Assembly (NCBI GenBank): GCA_039602395.1
Contig: JBCNJP010000023.1
Coordinates: 24,292,963 to 24,356,962, forward strand
Length of the DNA: 64,000 nucleotides
Direction of reading: 5' to 3'
Source: Deinandra increscens subsp. villosa
Lineage: Eukaryota; Streptophyta; Magnoliopsida; Asterales; Asteraceae
Below, piece by piece: positions 12,006 to 22,195 of the stretch. Position numbers and translations under genes: made by a program. The stretch's first letter is position 1; each line of letters starts with the position of its first letter. The notes beneath the pieces were generated by a model that worked only from the letters and a program-made list of their open reading frames with translations, ran no database searches and had not been told where the DNA came from.

Positions 12006-13389
12006 CACATAGCAAGTAAGGGTTCAAAATCCAAAGAAACAAAACTCCTATCGGCACCTGAATCAAATAAAACAGAAGCATAACGATTATTTACTAAAAA
12101 CGTATCGTTAACAACTTCTTGGTTAACCTGAGCTTGGTTGGCATTGATGTTGAAAGCACGCGCGGGTGCTCCACGATTATTATTGATCAGAGGGTTGGTG
12201 ATTGCAAGTCTGGGACAGGTATTGCGGAAATGACCAGGGTCTCCACAGTTGTAGCAGGCTCGGATATTTGGAACTTGAGCATTCATAGGCTGAGCCAGAC
12301 GTTGAGTCATAGGTTGAGTCCTCAAAGGTCGAGCTTGCATCGGAAAACAACAAGCGTTGATCAGATGACCAAAACGTCCGCAATTGACACACTTCTAGCA
12401 AGAAGTTGTGGTAGGATGATGATATTTACAAATATTGCACTCAGGATGGGGTCCAACATAAGGTTTTTGGCAGGAGGAGCAACAGGTTTGGAAGGAGTAT
12501 CGGTGGTAGGAGTGGTGGTTACAACGAAGTTTTTAGCATTCCTCTTTCTTTTGTTTGATCTTGCAGACGAGGACTCAACTTTAACCTTCTTTTCCTTCTT
12601 TTTCTTGGTTTTTACTTCCTTCTTGTACCCTTTCCGAGTCAAGTTCCCGGCTTTAACATGGTTATCAGTCAACCTTCCAGCAAGGCGCATGGCTTCATCG
12701 AGAGTTGGGGGTTTACTTGCCTAGAGAGCGTTTTGGATGATCATAGGCAGACCACCAATGTAATTTTCAATGCATAAATATTCAGGAGAGGCCATATCGG
12801 GCAACAAAAGTTTTAGTTCTTGAAAACGGTCCATATAAACTTGATTTTCTCCACTGTCTTGTTCCAAGTCATGAAATTCATCTTCGAGCATTTTCATTTC
12901 ACTACGCGGGCAGAATTTTTCTTTGATTATATCCTTGATTTGACTCCAAGGTAAAACCAGAGCGTTATCGGAACCGCGGAGTCGTTTCTCGCCATTCCAC
13001 CAATTAAGAGCTTTCTTGGTCAAAGAACTGCTAGCACGACAAACTTTTAAGTTTTTAGGACATTCGCTATTGGTGAAGGTATTCTCTATACCTTCGAACC
13101 ATTGGAGTAGACCGGTAGGGCCTACAGATACATAGAACTTGGGAGGATTACATGAGTTGAAATGTTTGAATGAGCAATTAGTAGCAGCATCGTGATTGTT
13201 GTGATTAGTATTCAGACCTTGTTGAAGCTGAACCATCATATTAGGAATGACGGTTGCCATCTGGGTGGCGATTAAAGAGGCCATCTTACGGTCCTTGTTG
13301 CCCTTACGCTGACCACGAAAACGAGTCCACATGCTATAGAGAAAGAAATTTTTTTGTGACACCAATGATAAGATATGATTGATAATCAA
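12006..13389 (-). pseudogene. Gypsy gag and protease N-terminus
   Basis: The gag capsid region at 13389-12721 (222 codons) contains WWNGEKR and a retrotransposon-gag pattern (CPRSEMKMLEDEFHDLEQ, YMDRFQEL). TAG at 12721-12723 replaces an expected CAG, and the same frame continues (ASKPPTLDEAMRLAGRLTDNHVKAG) over a Lys-rich basic stretch. A frameshift near 12395 separates it from two CCHC knuckles: KCVNCGRFGHLINAC in one frame and CYNCGDPGHFRNTC in the next ORF (12340-12006). That ORF then shows the aspartic protease active site LFDSGADRSFV. It ends where the 1585-bp insertion enters. Gag would package element RNA. The ATG at 13389 lies about 600 bp inside the primer site, as expected. Confidence 0.88.
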
Positions 13390-13990
13390 TTTGGAATACG
13401 AGTGATTGTTGTGTAAATCATTAGAGAATCATAAATATCGAGGATCTTTGTAAAACATAGAATCACGTTGTCTTTGATCAAAATGGAGTGGTTCTCATTT
13501 CCCGATTGGGAAATTACAACCGTGACTAATCAGAGTTATTAATAATTCTTGGCAGTATATGACATGCTTGGGCCTAATAGGTTTTGACACTCTCACCAAG
13601 GGCTTCCAAATAGACATCTAGTTCCATACGGCTGATCTGGATTTATGCGCAATGCCTACTTGGATAGACCCCCAGCTACCGGCATCTTCCCCCTTCCAGT
13701 TACTACATGTCTACTGACATGAATCTAACCCCAACGGTTTTAAAATCAGAAATCAATTTCCTAAATGGTACGTAAGGCACCATTACTAAGGAAATAGGCT
13801 AGGAAGGCTAAAGATTCCGTGTGTGTTAAGTGTTTTAATAGGAAGACGAGATTTTGATAAAGGCATAGTTAAGTAGCATATAAGGACATCATATAATATA
13901 ATAGGCATACTAACATGAGTTAATCATGTAGGACACCTAAGGCATAGTCTAGGTTATCCAGTTCTAATAACCTAAATCCCTATAACCAAG

Positions 13991-14003
13991 GCTCTGATAC
14001 CAA
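13991..14003 (-). promoter_or_regulatory. Primer binding site (initiator Met-tRNA) of the gypsy element
   Basis: In element sense TTGGTATCAGAGC, complementary to the 3' end of plant initiator Met-tRNA, starts two bases inside the 5' LTR end at 14006. Confidence 0.92.
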
Positions 14004-14005
14004 TC

Positions 14006-15480
14006 TGTCACACCCCAACCGACGGCGGAAATGTCAGGGCATGATGATCGTCCAGATGCTCATGAAAACTAATTAAAGTTGATATATATCTAACATGCCT
14101 TTTTATTTCATTTATTGGAATATTTTACAAGCAGGAAACAGACAAAACATAAGAACGTAAGTACTGTAATTAAACATTATTTAACTAGGTCCAGCATCCT
14201 ATAGTGATCACATACTGGCTCAAACACGATTACCTGCAACATGTATAAGATAAAGTGTCAACTACAAAAGTAGTTGGTGAGTAAACATAGGTTTAATACA
14301 TAATATCAATATAAAGCATGTGATCTATGTGTTAGGTGAAAGTTCATAGAATATGATAAACAAGTATTGTAATAGTGTAAACAACCGGGTATCAAACCCT
14401 TGACAATTAGGCTTCCAATCACTTGACGCCTCTAGGCAGGCCAAGTGGGTTGTCAAACCAATAGATCTATTATTGTTACCCGAGCTCGGTATGTTAATGA
14501 GTACGCATGCTAGTGTAATAGAATACAACAACAACAATGGTTCAAACAAGTTTAACACATCAAGAACACACATAACGAGCATAGGATTCACATTTTGTTT
14601 TAGAGAAGTAAATATAAAGCCTGGCCTTCGCGACCCGTGAACTAGTTTGACAGTTCTGGTCCCTGAGGTTTATTAATTGCATTTTGACCCCCAAACCTCT
14701 ACGGAACTGTTATTTTATGTACTAAAACATTATAAAATATATTTATAAAATGTTCTAAGGCTCGGGACATGATCGATGATATACGGATACGTGCGGTTTA
14801 TAACTTTCAATAATTTACACTTTTAGTCCCTTAACTTTTGTTTTATGTGTTTTACCTTTGTATCCTTCGATGTAATTAATGTTTTAAGTTTAACATGATA
14901 CTATAATACTTTCTTAAGATTTATAAGGCTCGGGATACGTCTAACAAGGTATAAAATATATAATTTATATATATTTATTTATATATTATTTGTTAAAAAT
15001 TATGAAAAATCACCAAAATTCATTAAAATTCATCATAATTCACCATATTGATTTGTGATATAGAATTCATTAAATATTATGTTATGGAATAATAGAATGA
15101 GAATTTTTGGAATGTACGAACTCTCGGTTAATACCGAAATCGCACGAAAACTCGTACGTTTGCTATTTTTGTTTTAAACTGCGAACATTTATGAAACCCT
15201 ATATATATTTACTTGCGTGTATGACTAGTATTACCCACAAGTATTATATATATTTGGAATGCTAAAGTTTTCCGGTTTTGCATGAATAACGAAAACGATC
15301 GAGTTATGGATCCGATTCGAGATAAAATGAAACATCGAATGTTATGAATATTGTGATTAAAGGATTAAATCATGAAACACATGAAATAACAATATAAAAT
15401 ATGAAATGATTCTTTATTGATTATCAATCATGATAGGAAACGGATCGGGTATTTATAAATGGATTAACCGAAGTGTTACA
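14006..15480 (-). repeat. 5' LTR of the gypsy element with 1.27-kb internal deletion (1475 bp)
   Basis: Same ends as the partner LTR. The sequence jumps at about 14616 from the equivalent of 5005 to the equivalent of 6279, removing the 160-bp tandem repeats. A further 8-bp gap (one of two gtttgaca copies) accounts for the rest of the length difference. Since an LTR pair is identical at insertion, the deletion happened afterwards or during the last replication. Confidence 0.9.
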
Positions 15481-16838
15481 AATGATGCCCACGTCGACAA
15501 TGATGCCCAAGTCGACAATGCTCCCCAAGCAAACAAGAGGGAGTTGACGTGGTTGCAAAGTGGCGTGCCAAATTTTAGAAAAATGGTGGGGAAAATGGCC
15601 ATTCACATTTGATGCGCTAGGAAGGATTGGCGGGGAGCATAGACCAAAATTTTCGAGTTTATGGGAGACATTGCAAGGTCAGAGGTTGGATTGAGGTATC
15701 TAAAATGGAGGAAAGTGCCAAAAGAGGACAAGAACAAGATGTGGGCATGGATTCAGGTTATGAAACAGATTAAACATTTTCTCATATTAAGTTTTTTAAG
15801 TTATTGAATTCCATATATGTGACTAAAAAATCCTGTCATATGTTATTTTTTCAGCAATTATTCAAAATTGATGACTGTAGAAGGGGTCCCATAATGGTAC
15901 GGCTTGGTGGGTTGCTAAGGAGTTTTAGAAGAAAGATGTTCGAGAAACACATTCGTCCCAACCTAGCAAAACCCACCGTGCTTGAGAAAGTTCCAAAGAT
16001 GTATCGCGCCATTGTGAAAAAAGAAGACTGGGACAGATTTGTAGCATATACAAAATCTGAAGAATTCAAGGTTCTTATTCAATTCAAACAGCAGATTTCA
16101 TTAATTAAGCTAAGTGTTAATTAATGAGATTATAATTATATATCCTACTGTTCTGTTGGAAAGGCTGCGTCAAAGAGTGCAAAAGAGGTTCGAGCACAGT
16201 ATGTTTTTGATCATACAATGGGACGGGGAGGATACGTCTATCTGAAAGAAAAACCAGTAACAAGCTAAGTGTGTTACACCCAGTCATGGTTAAGAACGTG
16301 CAATGTATGTTTCAAGTCTAATATATATTATTATTATAATACAAGGTACAAAACAAAGAAATTACAACTGATGATTGCCCCTCTCGAGCGTTTATGTGGA
16401 GGAAAGGAAGGGTAAATAAAGAGGGGGAATACAAAACGTCTGTGGTGAAGGGCGTAGCAGATGATATAGTACGTTTAATTGCTATATATATACCTAATTA
16501 TTCACATGTTAAAAATTAACAGCACCTCACTACATTAACTAAATTAATAACTGCAGGCCGAGAATGAAACAAAAATAAATGCGGGATCCGTGACCGTAGA
16601 ACCGGGAACGGATGCCCTGAAATTGGTCATTGGCAAGGAAAGGGGTGGATACCTAAAAGGTATTGGGTATGGAGTGACTTCCCGTGGATATTGGCAGGGT
16701 GCTCCAAAAGGGCGATCAAAAGAACGGATCAAAAAACTTGAGGCGAAACTAAAAAATGAAAAACAGCTGCGTGAGAAAAAGGATGAAGAGGTTGAGCACC
16801 TCAGTGATATGGTTAAAGCACAACATGAAAAAAATTGA
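15481..16838 (+). pseudogene. CACTA accessory gene (Transposase_24 / Ptta-En-Spm type), central exons
   Basis: Continues the gene begun at 4204. Exon text: 15481-15760 (NDAQVDN, then VGLRYLKWRKVPKEDKNKMW after at least two frame changes); about 15854-16069 (LGGLLRSFRRKMFEKHIRPN, PKMYRAIVKKEDWDRFVAYT); about 16163-16248 (KSAKEVRAQYVFDHTMGRGG); about 16360-16466; and 16558-16836 (LVIGKERGGYLKGIGYGVTS followed by a Lys/Glu coiled coil). The KKEDWxxFVxYxxSEEF and RGGY patterns are those of the plant En/Spm-type transposase family PF03004, a nuclear DNA-binding accessory protein (TNP1-like role). AG/GT borders are visible at each exon. A TGA at 15610 and frameshifts show decay. Confidence 0.78.
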
Positions 16839-17204
16839 TAAGCTTACGGCGTTTATGAACCTCATGATTCAAGATAAACAAGTTGATAAAGCGGTAAATT
16901 CTGTAAGGGACAAATTATATATATATATACCTATAACTAATTATATTATATACTTTACTTTTTATCAATTAATTATTATAAATTATTAGATCATTTCATA
17001 GGTAAAGTCCGCGGAGGCACCTCTTACTACAACTGTAAGATCTAAAAACAGTTGTAATCATCATTCCAATGTAAATACAACGGTAATTAATTGTACGTAG
17101 GACATGATCAATTCCGCGCACAATACATCGTGGAAACAATCTACTCCATCAAAGTCATCTCAAAGGTCGGCCGATAAGGTACGAATTTGAAACAGTTCTG
17201 AATT

Positions 17205-17605
17205 TGAGTTGATCTGGAAGATTCTAGTTCATCTGGATGAACATGCGTCTCTAGTTATAGTTCATCCGGATAGTTAGAGTTCATCCGGATAGTTAAAGTT
17301 CCTCAGGATAGGTAAGGTTCATCAGGATAGTAAAAAGTTCATCAGGATAGTTAGAGTTTATCGGGATAGTTAGAGTTGATCCGGAAGTTCCTAGTTCATC
17401 AGGATAGTTAGAGTTTATCGGGATAGATAAAGTTGATCCGGAAGATTCTAGTTCATTTGGATGAACATGCGTCTCTAGTAATAGTTCACCGTGTTGGTTA
17501 TAGTTCATCCGGATAGTTAAAGTTCATCAGTATAGGTAAAGTTCATTAGGATAGTTAAAGTTCAGGATAGTTAAAGTTCATCAGGATAGTTAGAGTTGTT
17601 CCGGA
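17205..17605. repeat. Intronic 19-bp minisatellite
   Basis: About 18 degenerate copies of a unit close to agttcatcaggatagttaa, some with gttgatccgg variants, plus two copies of a longer block containing gatgaacatgcgtctctag. It lies in an intron of the CACTA accessory gene. The first 100 bases of the window contain similar gttcatccgg and agttcatcaa words. Confidence 0.85.
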
Positions 17606-17732
17606 ATATAATTAATAATTAACTGTTCCGGCTATGATAAGTTTGTACTTCATCCAAATGGTTATCTGGATAGTTAACTAATGTTTAGCCGGTTATGATC
17701 GATATGATTTTATTAATTAATTGAATTGTAGG

Positions 17733-17957
17733 TCTGTTCTGCGGCTGTATCACAACACACTCCTCCATCTACAACAGCATCCGGGCAAAAGGAAAGGGTA
17801 AGTATTTTAATTTACACAATTGTGTACTTCCCTTATAACTAATTGCTATATGATCATTTAATTAAATGCTGATGCTGTCTTTAGGTGACAAAGAGAAAAA
17901 TAACAGAAGCAGCAGCTGCTACAGCCAGTACTGCTGGGGCATCAGAGCAGGAAGTAG

Positions 17958-17988
<31 letters not shown>

Positions 17989-18264
17989 GGATTTGACAAA
18001 TCGCTTTGACGTTATTGTTAATTAATATATATGTTACTAATAAGTTAATTACATGGTGTCAATTTAGGAAAACGATAAGAGACATGCAAAACCAGTAAAA
18101 CTGCAGCTCGTAAAGTACCTCCTAAGAAGAGTTGATCGGTTGGAAAAACCAAATAATTATGATGCCATTGCAGCTCCTATCGATCTGCCAGTAATCCAAG
18201 AGGTATATAGATTAGTATAGACCACAATTATTTTATTCTATTTTTTACTTTAATTAATTAATTG

Positions 18265-18295
<31 letters not shown>

Positions 18296-18660
18296 GCTAT
18301 AATTAATATTATTATTATTATGTCACTTCTGATCAGTGGTGCCAAACTGCGACGTTGCACATGGAGGGGGATCCACTGAATGTCGTGGGAATGGCTGAAT
18401 TATTACCAAAACAAAAAGATGAGAAGATTCATGGAAGTCCATTACCTCCTGGTTGCCGTAGAATTAAAGTTTATCAGGTCAATAAGGGTGGAACATTTTT
18501 ACCATTCCCAGTAGATGATAAAAGAACGCTTTCGGAGGTTGAAAATAAATATATTATTGCATGGCCGATGAAACGAATGATCCTTCATTCTAATAACAAG
18601 TCAAATAAATCACAGCCGGTTGATCATTCTACGGTTCAAAAAGTACTGGAACAACCACAG
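17733..18660 (+). pseudogene. CACTA accessory gene, 3' exons including DUF8039-like domain
   Basis: Four exon-like blocks with AG/GT borders: 17735-17803 (SAAVSQHTPPSTTASGQKE), 17885-17956 (VTKRKITEAAAATASTAGAS), 18068-18201 (KPVKLQLVKYLLRRVDRLEK) and 18336-18660. The last is best conserved (LPPGCRRIKVYQVNKGGTFL, VDDKRTLSEVENKYIIAWP), a pattern I associate with the DUF8039-type domain near the C-terminus of plant CACTA second genes. The intron at 17957-18067 has a TA microsatellite. No stop was seen in these exons, so decay is mainly upstream. Confidence 0.7.
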
Positions 18661-18689
18661 GTAATTACTACATTAATTAATCGTATCCG

Positions 18690-18704
18690 CTATAATTAAT
18701 TAAC

Positions 18705-18756
<52 letters not shown>
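18690..18756. repeat. (TA)n tract
   Basis: Left flank of the miniature element that follows, in the intron after the exon ending at 18660. Confidence 0.9.
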
Positions 18757-18760
<4 letters not shown>

Positions 18761-19317
18761 GATGGATATAATGAAAACCACTTTGAGTTGGAAAAACCGT
18801 GAAAACTACCACAAAACGATTTTTTTTTTCTTTAAAATTTTTGTAGTGATTATATGCATTAATACAAGCTCTATGGTGAAAAAAACAAAAAAAAAACGCC
18901 TAGTAGTTTTTTTTAGAAATATTTCCGAAATCTGACGTTACGTCATGTTACATATGTAACATTTGCCTGTTACATATGTAAAATGCCTTGTTACATATGT
19001 AACAAAATCTGTAAATAATTTTAAAAAAAAATCTCTAGGCGCTTTTTTATTTTTTTTTCACCAAAACCATCAAAAATGAATGTAGAATCTATAAAAAAAT
19101 ACATCTAAAAAAATAACAAATTTTGCAAAAAAATCGGTTCTTAAATATTTTTTTTTGAAAAAAAAATGTAGTCGGCGTTTTTTTATTCTTTTTTCATAAA
19201 GGGTGTTTTTTTAAGTTAGAGAGTCACCATAAAAAAAATCGGAACAAAAAATGAATTTTTTAGCTTAGTTTTTACGGTTTTTCCAACTCGGAGATGTTTT
19301 TATTTTATCCTTCTCCT
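18757..19317. mobile_element. Miniature element in TA tract, family 1 copy A
   Basis: About 560 bp with imperfect terminal inverted repeats: left ggggatggatataatgaaaa then ccactttgagttggaaaaac; right gtttttccaactcgg ... attttatccttctcc. It is flanked by (TA)n on both sides. The interior holds three TTACATATGTAA-type palindromes (18950-19010) and T-rich segments. A second copy lies at 53983-54543 and a long relative at 54597-57158. No coding capacity. The TA duplication suggests a Tc1/mariner-like or Micron-like MITE; the class is not settled. Confidence 0.75.
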
Positions 19318-19331
19318 ATATATATATATAT

Positions 19332-19492
19332 AGGGAGAGGTTTTTATTTCCAACTCGGTAGAACCATTCTAAGCCACTAGTTTATATATATGGAAATCCC
19401 CCCCCATGAATTTGAATGCTTCCCCCCTGAAAATTAGTGGCTCAGAATGGTTCTCAAAAGTTCTCAAAAGAAAAAGTTCTCATTTGAACCTA

Positions 19493-19496
<4 letters not shown>
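19332..19496. mobile_element. Short TA-flanked element, 165 bp
   Basis: Starts gggagaggtttttatttcca and ends gaacctaaccc between (TA)n runs. It contains a C-run near 19400 and two ttctcaaaag copies, with inverted agccactag / agtggctca words that can pair. It sits directly after the family 1 element, sharing the TA tract. Confidence 0.5.
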
Positions 19497-19541
<45 letters not shown>

Positions 19542-19579
19542 GATCGGTTTTATTTGTCATTTTTCCAAGTAAATAATGA

Positions 19580-19700
19580 TCGGAAAAAGATCTCGAAAGT
19601 GTACTTAACACCAAACCTGCTGACTCAAGATCTGATAAATAGAAAACTTAGTACACGGATCCAGCAGAAGCAGCTGATGAGCACGGAAAAGAAATTATAA
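19580..19700 (+). pseudogene. CACTA accessory gene, terminal exon
   Basis: Open text NNDRKKISKVYLTPNLLTQD ... QQKQLMSTEKK ending in TAA at 19698-19700. It follows the 18336-18660 exon after the two inserted TA-flanked elements. Its position just before the subterminal repeats is what is expected of the last exon of a CACTA second gene. The left exon edge is not certain. Confidence 0.5.
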
Positions 19701-19859
19701 TTAATAATTATACAAATTAAACTTTGATTAGTGTATGTTATTTTTTGAACGGCATTTGATTAGTGTATGTACATTAATTTTTTAATAATATGATTTTAAG
19801 GTTTCTCTATATTAATTAATATGCAGTTTAATTAATTGCAATTAAGAAAATATATGTGA

Positions 19860-20845
19860 CCATATATATAAGACCAAATGCCACACTTTTTATATTTTAA
19901 CGTGGCCGTTGCCACCCTTTGGCCACGCGTATTGAGACAAAATATCTGATTTCAACTACTCTTTGGCCACTTTCTTTTTCCAAATATATGTGGCTAAAAC
20001 ACAAATATACGTGACCATATAATACCAAAGGCCACACTTTTTATATTTTAACGTGGCCGTTGCCACAATTTGGTCACGCGTATTGGGACAAATTATCTGA
20101 TTTCAACTACCCTTTGGCCACTTTTTTTTTCAAATATATGTGGCTAAAACACAAATATACATGACCATATAATACCCAAGGTCACGCTTTTGATATTTTA
20201 ACGTGGCCATTGTCACCATTTGGCCACGCGTATTGAGACAAAATATCTGATTTCAACTACCCCTTGGCCACTTTTTTTTTTTCCAAATATATGTGGCTAA
20301 AACACAAGTATACGTGACAATATAATACCATAGGCCACGCTTTTTATATTATAATGTGGTGTTGGCACCCTTTGGCCACGCGTATTCGGACAAAATGTAT
20401 GTATGATTTCAACTACCCTTTGGCCACTTTTTTTTTCCAAATATATGTGGCTAAAACACAAATATACGTGACCATATAATACAAAAGGCCACGCTTTTTA
20501 TATTTTAATGTGGCCGTTGCCACCCTTTGGCCACGCGTATCGGGACAAAATGTATGATTTCAACTACCCTCTGGCCACTTTTTTTTTTCAAATATATGTG
20601 GCTAAAACACAAATATACGTGACCATATAATACCAAAGGCCACGCTTTATATATTTTAATGTGGCCGTTGTCACCCTTTGGCGACGCGTATTGGGACAAA
20701 ATATATGATTTCAGCAACCCATTTGGCCACGTTTTTTTATAACATATGTGGCTAAAACACAAATATACGTGACCATATAATACCAAAGGCCACGCTATTC
20801 ATATTTTAATGTGCCCGTTGGCACCCTTTGGCCACGCGTATTGGT
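19860..20845. repeat. CACTA subterminal repeats, seven units of about 150 bp
   Basis: The landmark GGCCACGCGTATT (with variants) recurs at 19921, 20072, 20222, 20374, 20529, 20680 and 20830, a spacing of 150-155 bp. Each unit also contains ACGTGGCCGTTGCCAC-like and ATATGTGGCTAAAACACAAA words, so GTGGC/GCCAC occurs in both orientations. Such arrays are the binding platform for CACTA accessory transposases. No TIR ending is found here; instead a TNP2 fragment follows. Confidence 0.85.
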
Positions 20846-20861
20846 ACAAAAATTATTTCCA

Positions 20862-21254
20862 TATTGGAAGAAATTCCATATATGGTTTCGAAGACTTAGA
20901 TATTGGGGGCATAATAGTGTCCAACATTGCATTGATTCCATGCATATTGAAAAGAATGTGGCTGAGACTCTTGTTGGAACTCTGCTCAACCTTCCCGGAA
21001 AGACAAAGGATGGACTGAATGCTAGAAAGGATCTAAACTTTTTGGGGTTAAGACCAGAGTTGCAGCCTAAACAGAACAAGAACAACATAGTACTTCCTGC
21101 AGCTTGTTACACGTTACAAAAATATGAAAAGGAAAAGTTTTTTGACACGTTGTATAACTTGAAGGTTCCACAAGGCTATTGTCTTAACTTTTCTAGTTTG
21201 GTTAGTCTAAAGAACAAGAAACTTGTGGGGCTCAAGTCACATGACTATCTGTAA
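20862..21254 (+). pseudogene. CACTA transposase TNP2 fragment (Transposase_21), left arm
   Basis: An open stretch encoding YWGHNSVQHCIDSMHIEKNV, GTLLNLPGKTKDGLNARKDL and VPQGYCLNFSSLVSLKNKKL, ending GLKSHDYL and TAA. The HCIDxMHIEKNV ... LLNxxGKTKDGxxAR ... GLKSHD series is the signature of plant CACTA TNP2 transposases. Only about 130 residues of a protein normally several hundred long are present. The 5' side runs without transition into a subterminal repeat unit, so this is an internal rearrangement product and not a gene. Confidence 0.85.
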
Positions 21255-21483
21255 GGAATATTGCGCTTAGAAGATTTCCGGCTGAAAGCTAATTTTGTTA
21301 AGTTCCGGCTGATGTTGAAGTTGAAGCGGAATTCTCAACTTCAAGCGGAACTGGCAGTTCAAGCGGAAAGAAGAGTTTTGTCATTTAGAAAATATTCCTG
21401 GTGAACTCGATTATCCACCAGATAATGAGTTCATTCGGACTTTTCCTGAGATGTCTTTTCAGCAAGTCTAATCCCGCAAAAGC

Positions 21484-21573
21484 TTCTCGTTTGCTTCTAA
21501 ATTTGTTCAAGCCGCTCTCTTAAAGTAGTATGTTGGTGTTTAGACGCAAGATATTCCAGTTGTCGATGTTTAT
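21484..21573. other. Loop of the giant palindrome
   Basis: Ninety bases between the arms, without an internal mirror copy. It contains no recognisable gene or motif. Confidence 0.75.
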
Positions 21574-21802
21574 GCTTTTGCGGGATTAGACTTGCTGAAA
21601 AGACATCTCTAGGAAAAGCTCCGAATGAACTCATTATCTGGTGGATAATCGGGTTCACCAGGAATATTTTCTAAATGACAAAACTCTTCTTTCCGCTTGA
21701 ACTGCCAGTTCCGCTTGAAGTTGAGAATTCCGCTTCAACTTCAACATCAGCCGGAACTCTAACAAATATTTTCAGCTTTCAGCCGGAAATCTTCTAAGCG
21801 CA

Positions 21803-22195
21803 ATATTCCTGTACAGATAGTCATGTGACTTGAGCCCCACAAGTTTCTTGTCCTTTAGACTAACCAAACTAGAAAAGTTAAGACAATAGCCTTGTGGAAC
21901 CTTCAAGTTATACAACGTGTCAAAAAACTTTTCCTTTTCATATTTTTGTAACGTGTAACAAGCATGCAGGAAGTACTATGTTGTTCTTGTTCTGTTTAGG
22001 CTGCAACTCTGGTCTTAACCCCAAAAAGTTTAGATCCTTTCTAGCATTCAGTCCATCCTTTGTCTTTCCGGGAAGGTTGAGCAGAGTTCCAACAAGAGTC
22101 TCAGCCACATTCTTTTCAATATGCATGGAATCAATGCAATGTTGGACACTATTATGCCCCCAATATCTAAGTCTTCGAAACCATATATGGAATTT
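21803..22195 (-). pseudogene. CACTA transposase TNP2 fragment, right arm copy
   Basis: Mirror copy of 20862-21254. The same HCIDSMHIEKNV and GKTKDGLNARKDL segment is open on the minus strand (22255-21938). A two-base insertion near 21965 (gcatgcagg against gcagc) shifts the frame, so the downstream VPQGY part is in another frame. Confidence 0.82.

Larger units (their letters stand above)
4395..15480 (-). mobile_element. Ty3/gypsy chromovirus-type LTR retrotransposon, 11.1 kb
   Basis: Complete but degenerate element on the minus strand. The ends are TG...CA (TGTAACACTT at 15480, GGGTGTGACA at 4395), flanked by a perfect 5-bp target duplication AATGA (4390-4394 and 15481-15485). Order in element sense: 5' LTR 15480-14006, primer site, gag, protease, RT, RNase H, integrase with a chromodomain-like tail, polypurine tract, 3' LTR 7148-4395. 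PR-RT-RH-INT order and the C-terminal module place it in gypsy, probably the Tekay/Del chromovirus group. It inserted in the first exon of a CACTA accessory gene. It carries stops, frameshifts and a 1585-bp insertion, so it is not autonomous. Confidence 0.93.

Noticed and set aside
12119..12724. Plus-strand ORF of 201 codons
   Set aside because: Antisense to the gypsy gag/knuckle region, whose minus-strand text has clear zinc-knuckle and protease motifs.
17293..17508. Minus-strand ORF with INSNYPDEL repeats
   Set aside because: Translation of the 19-bp intronic minisatellite; no conserved frame.
17205..17605. CRISPR-like array
   Set aside because: Repeats are directly adjacent and degenerate without unique spacers, and the context is a plant transposon intron.
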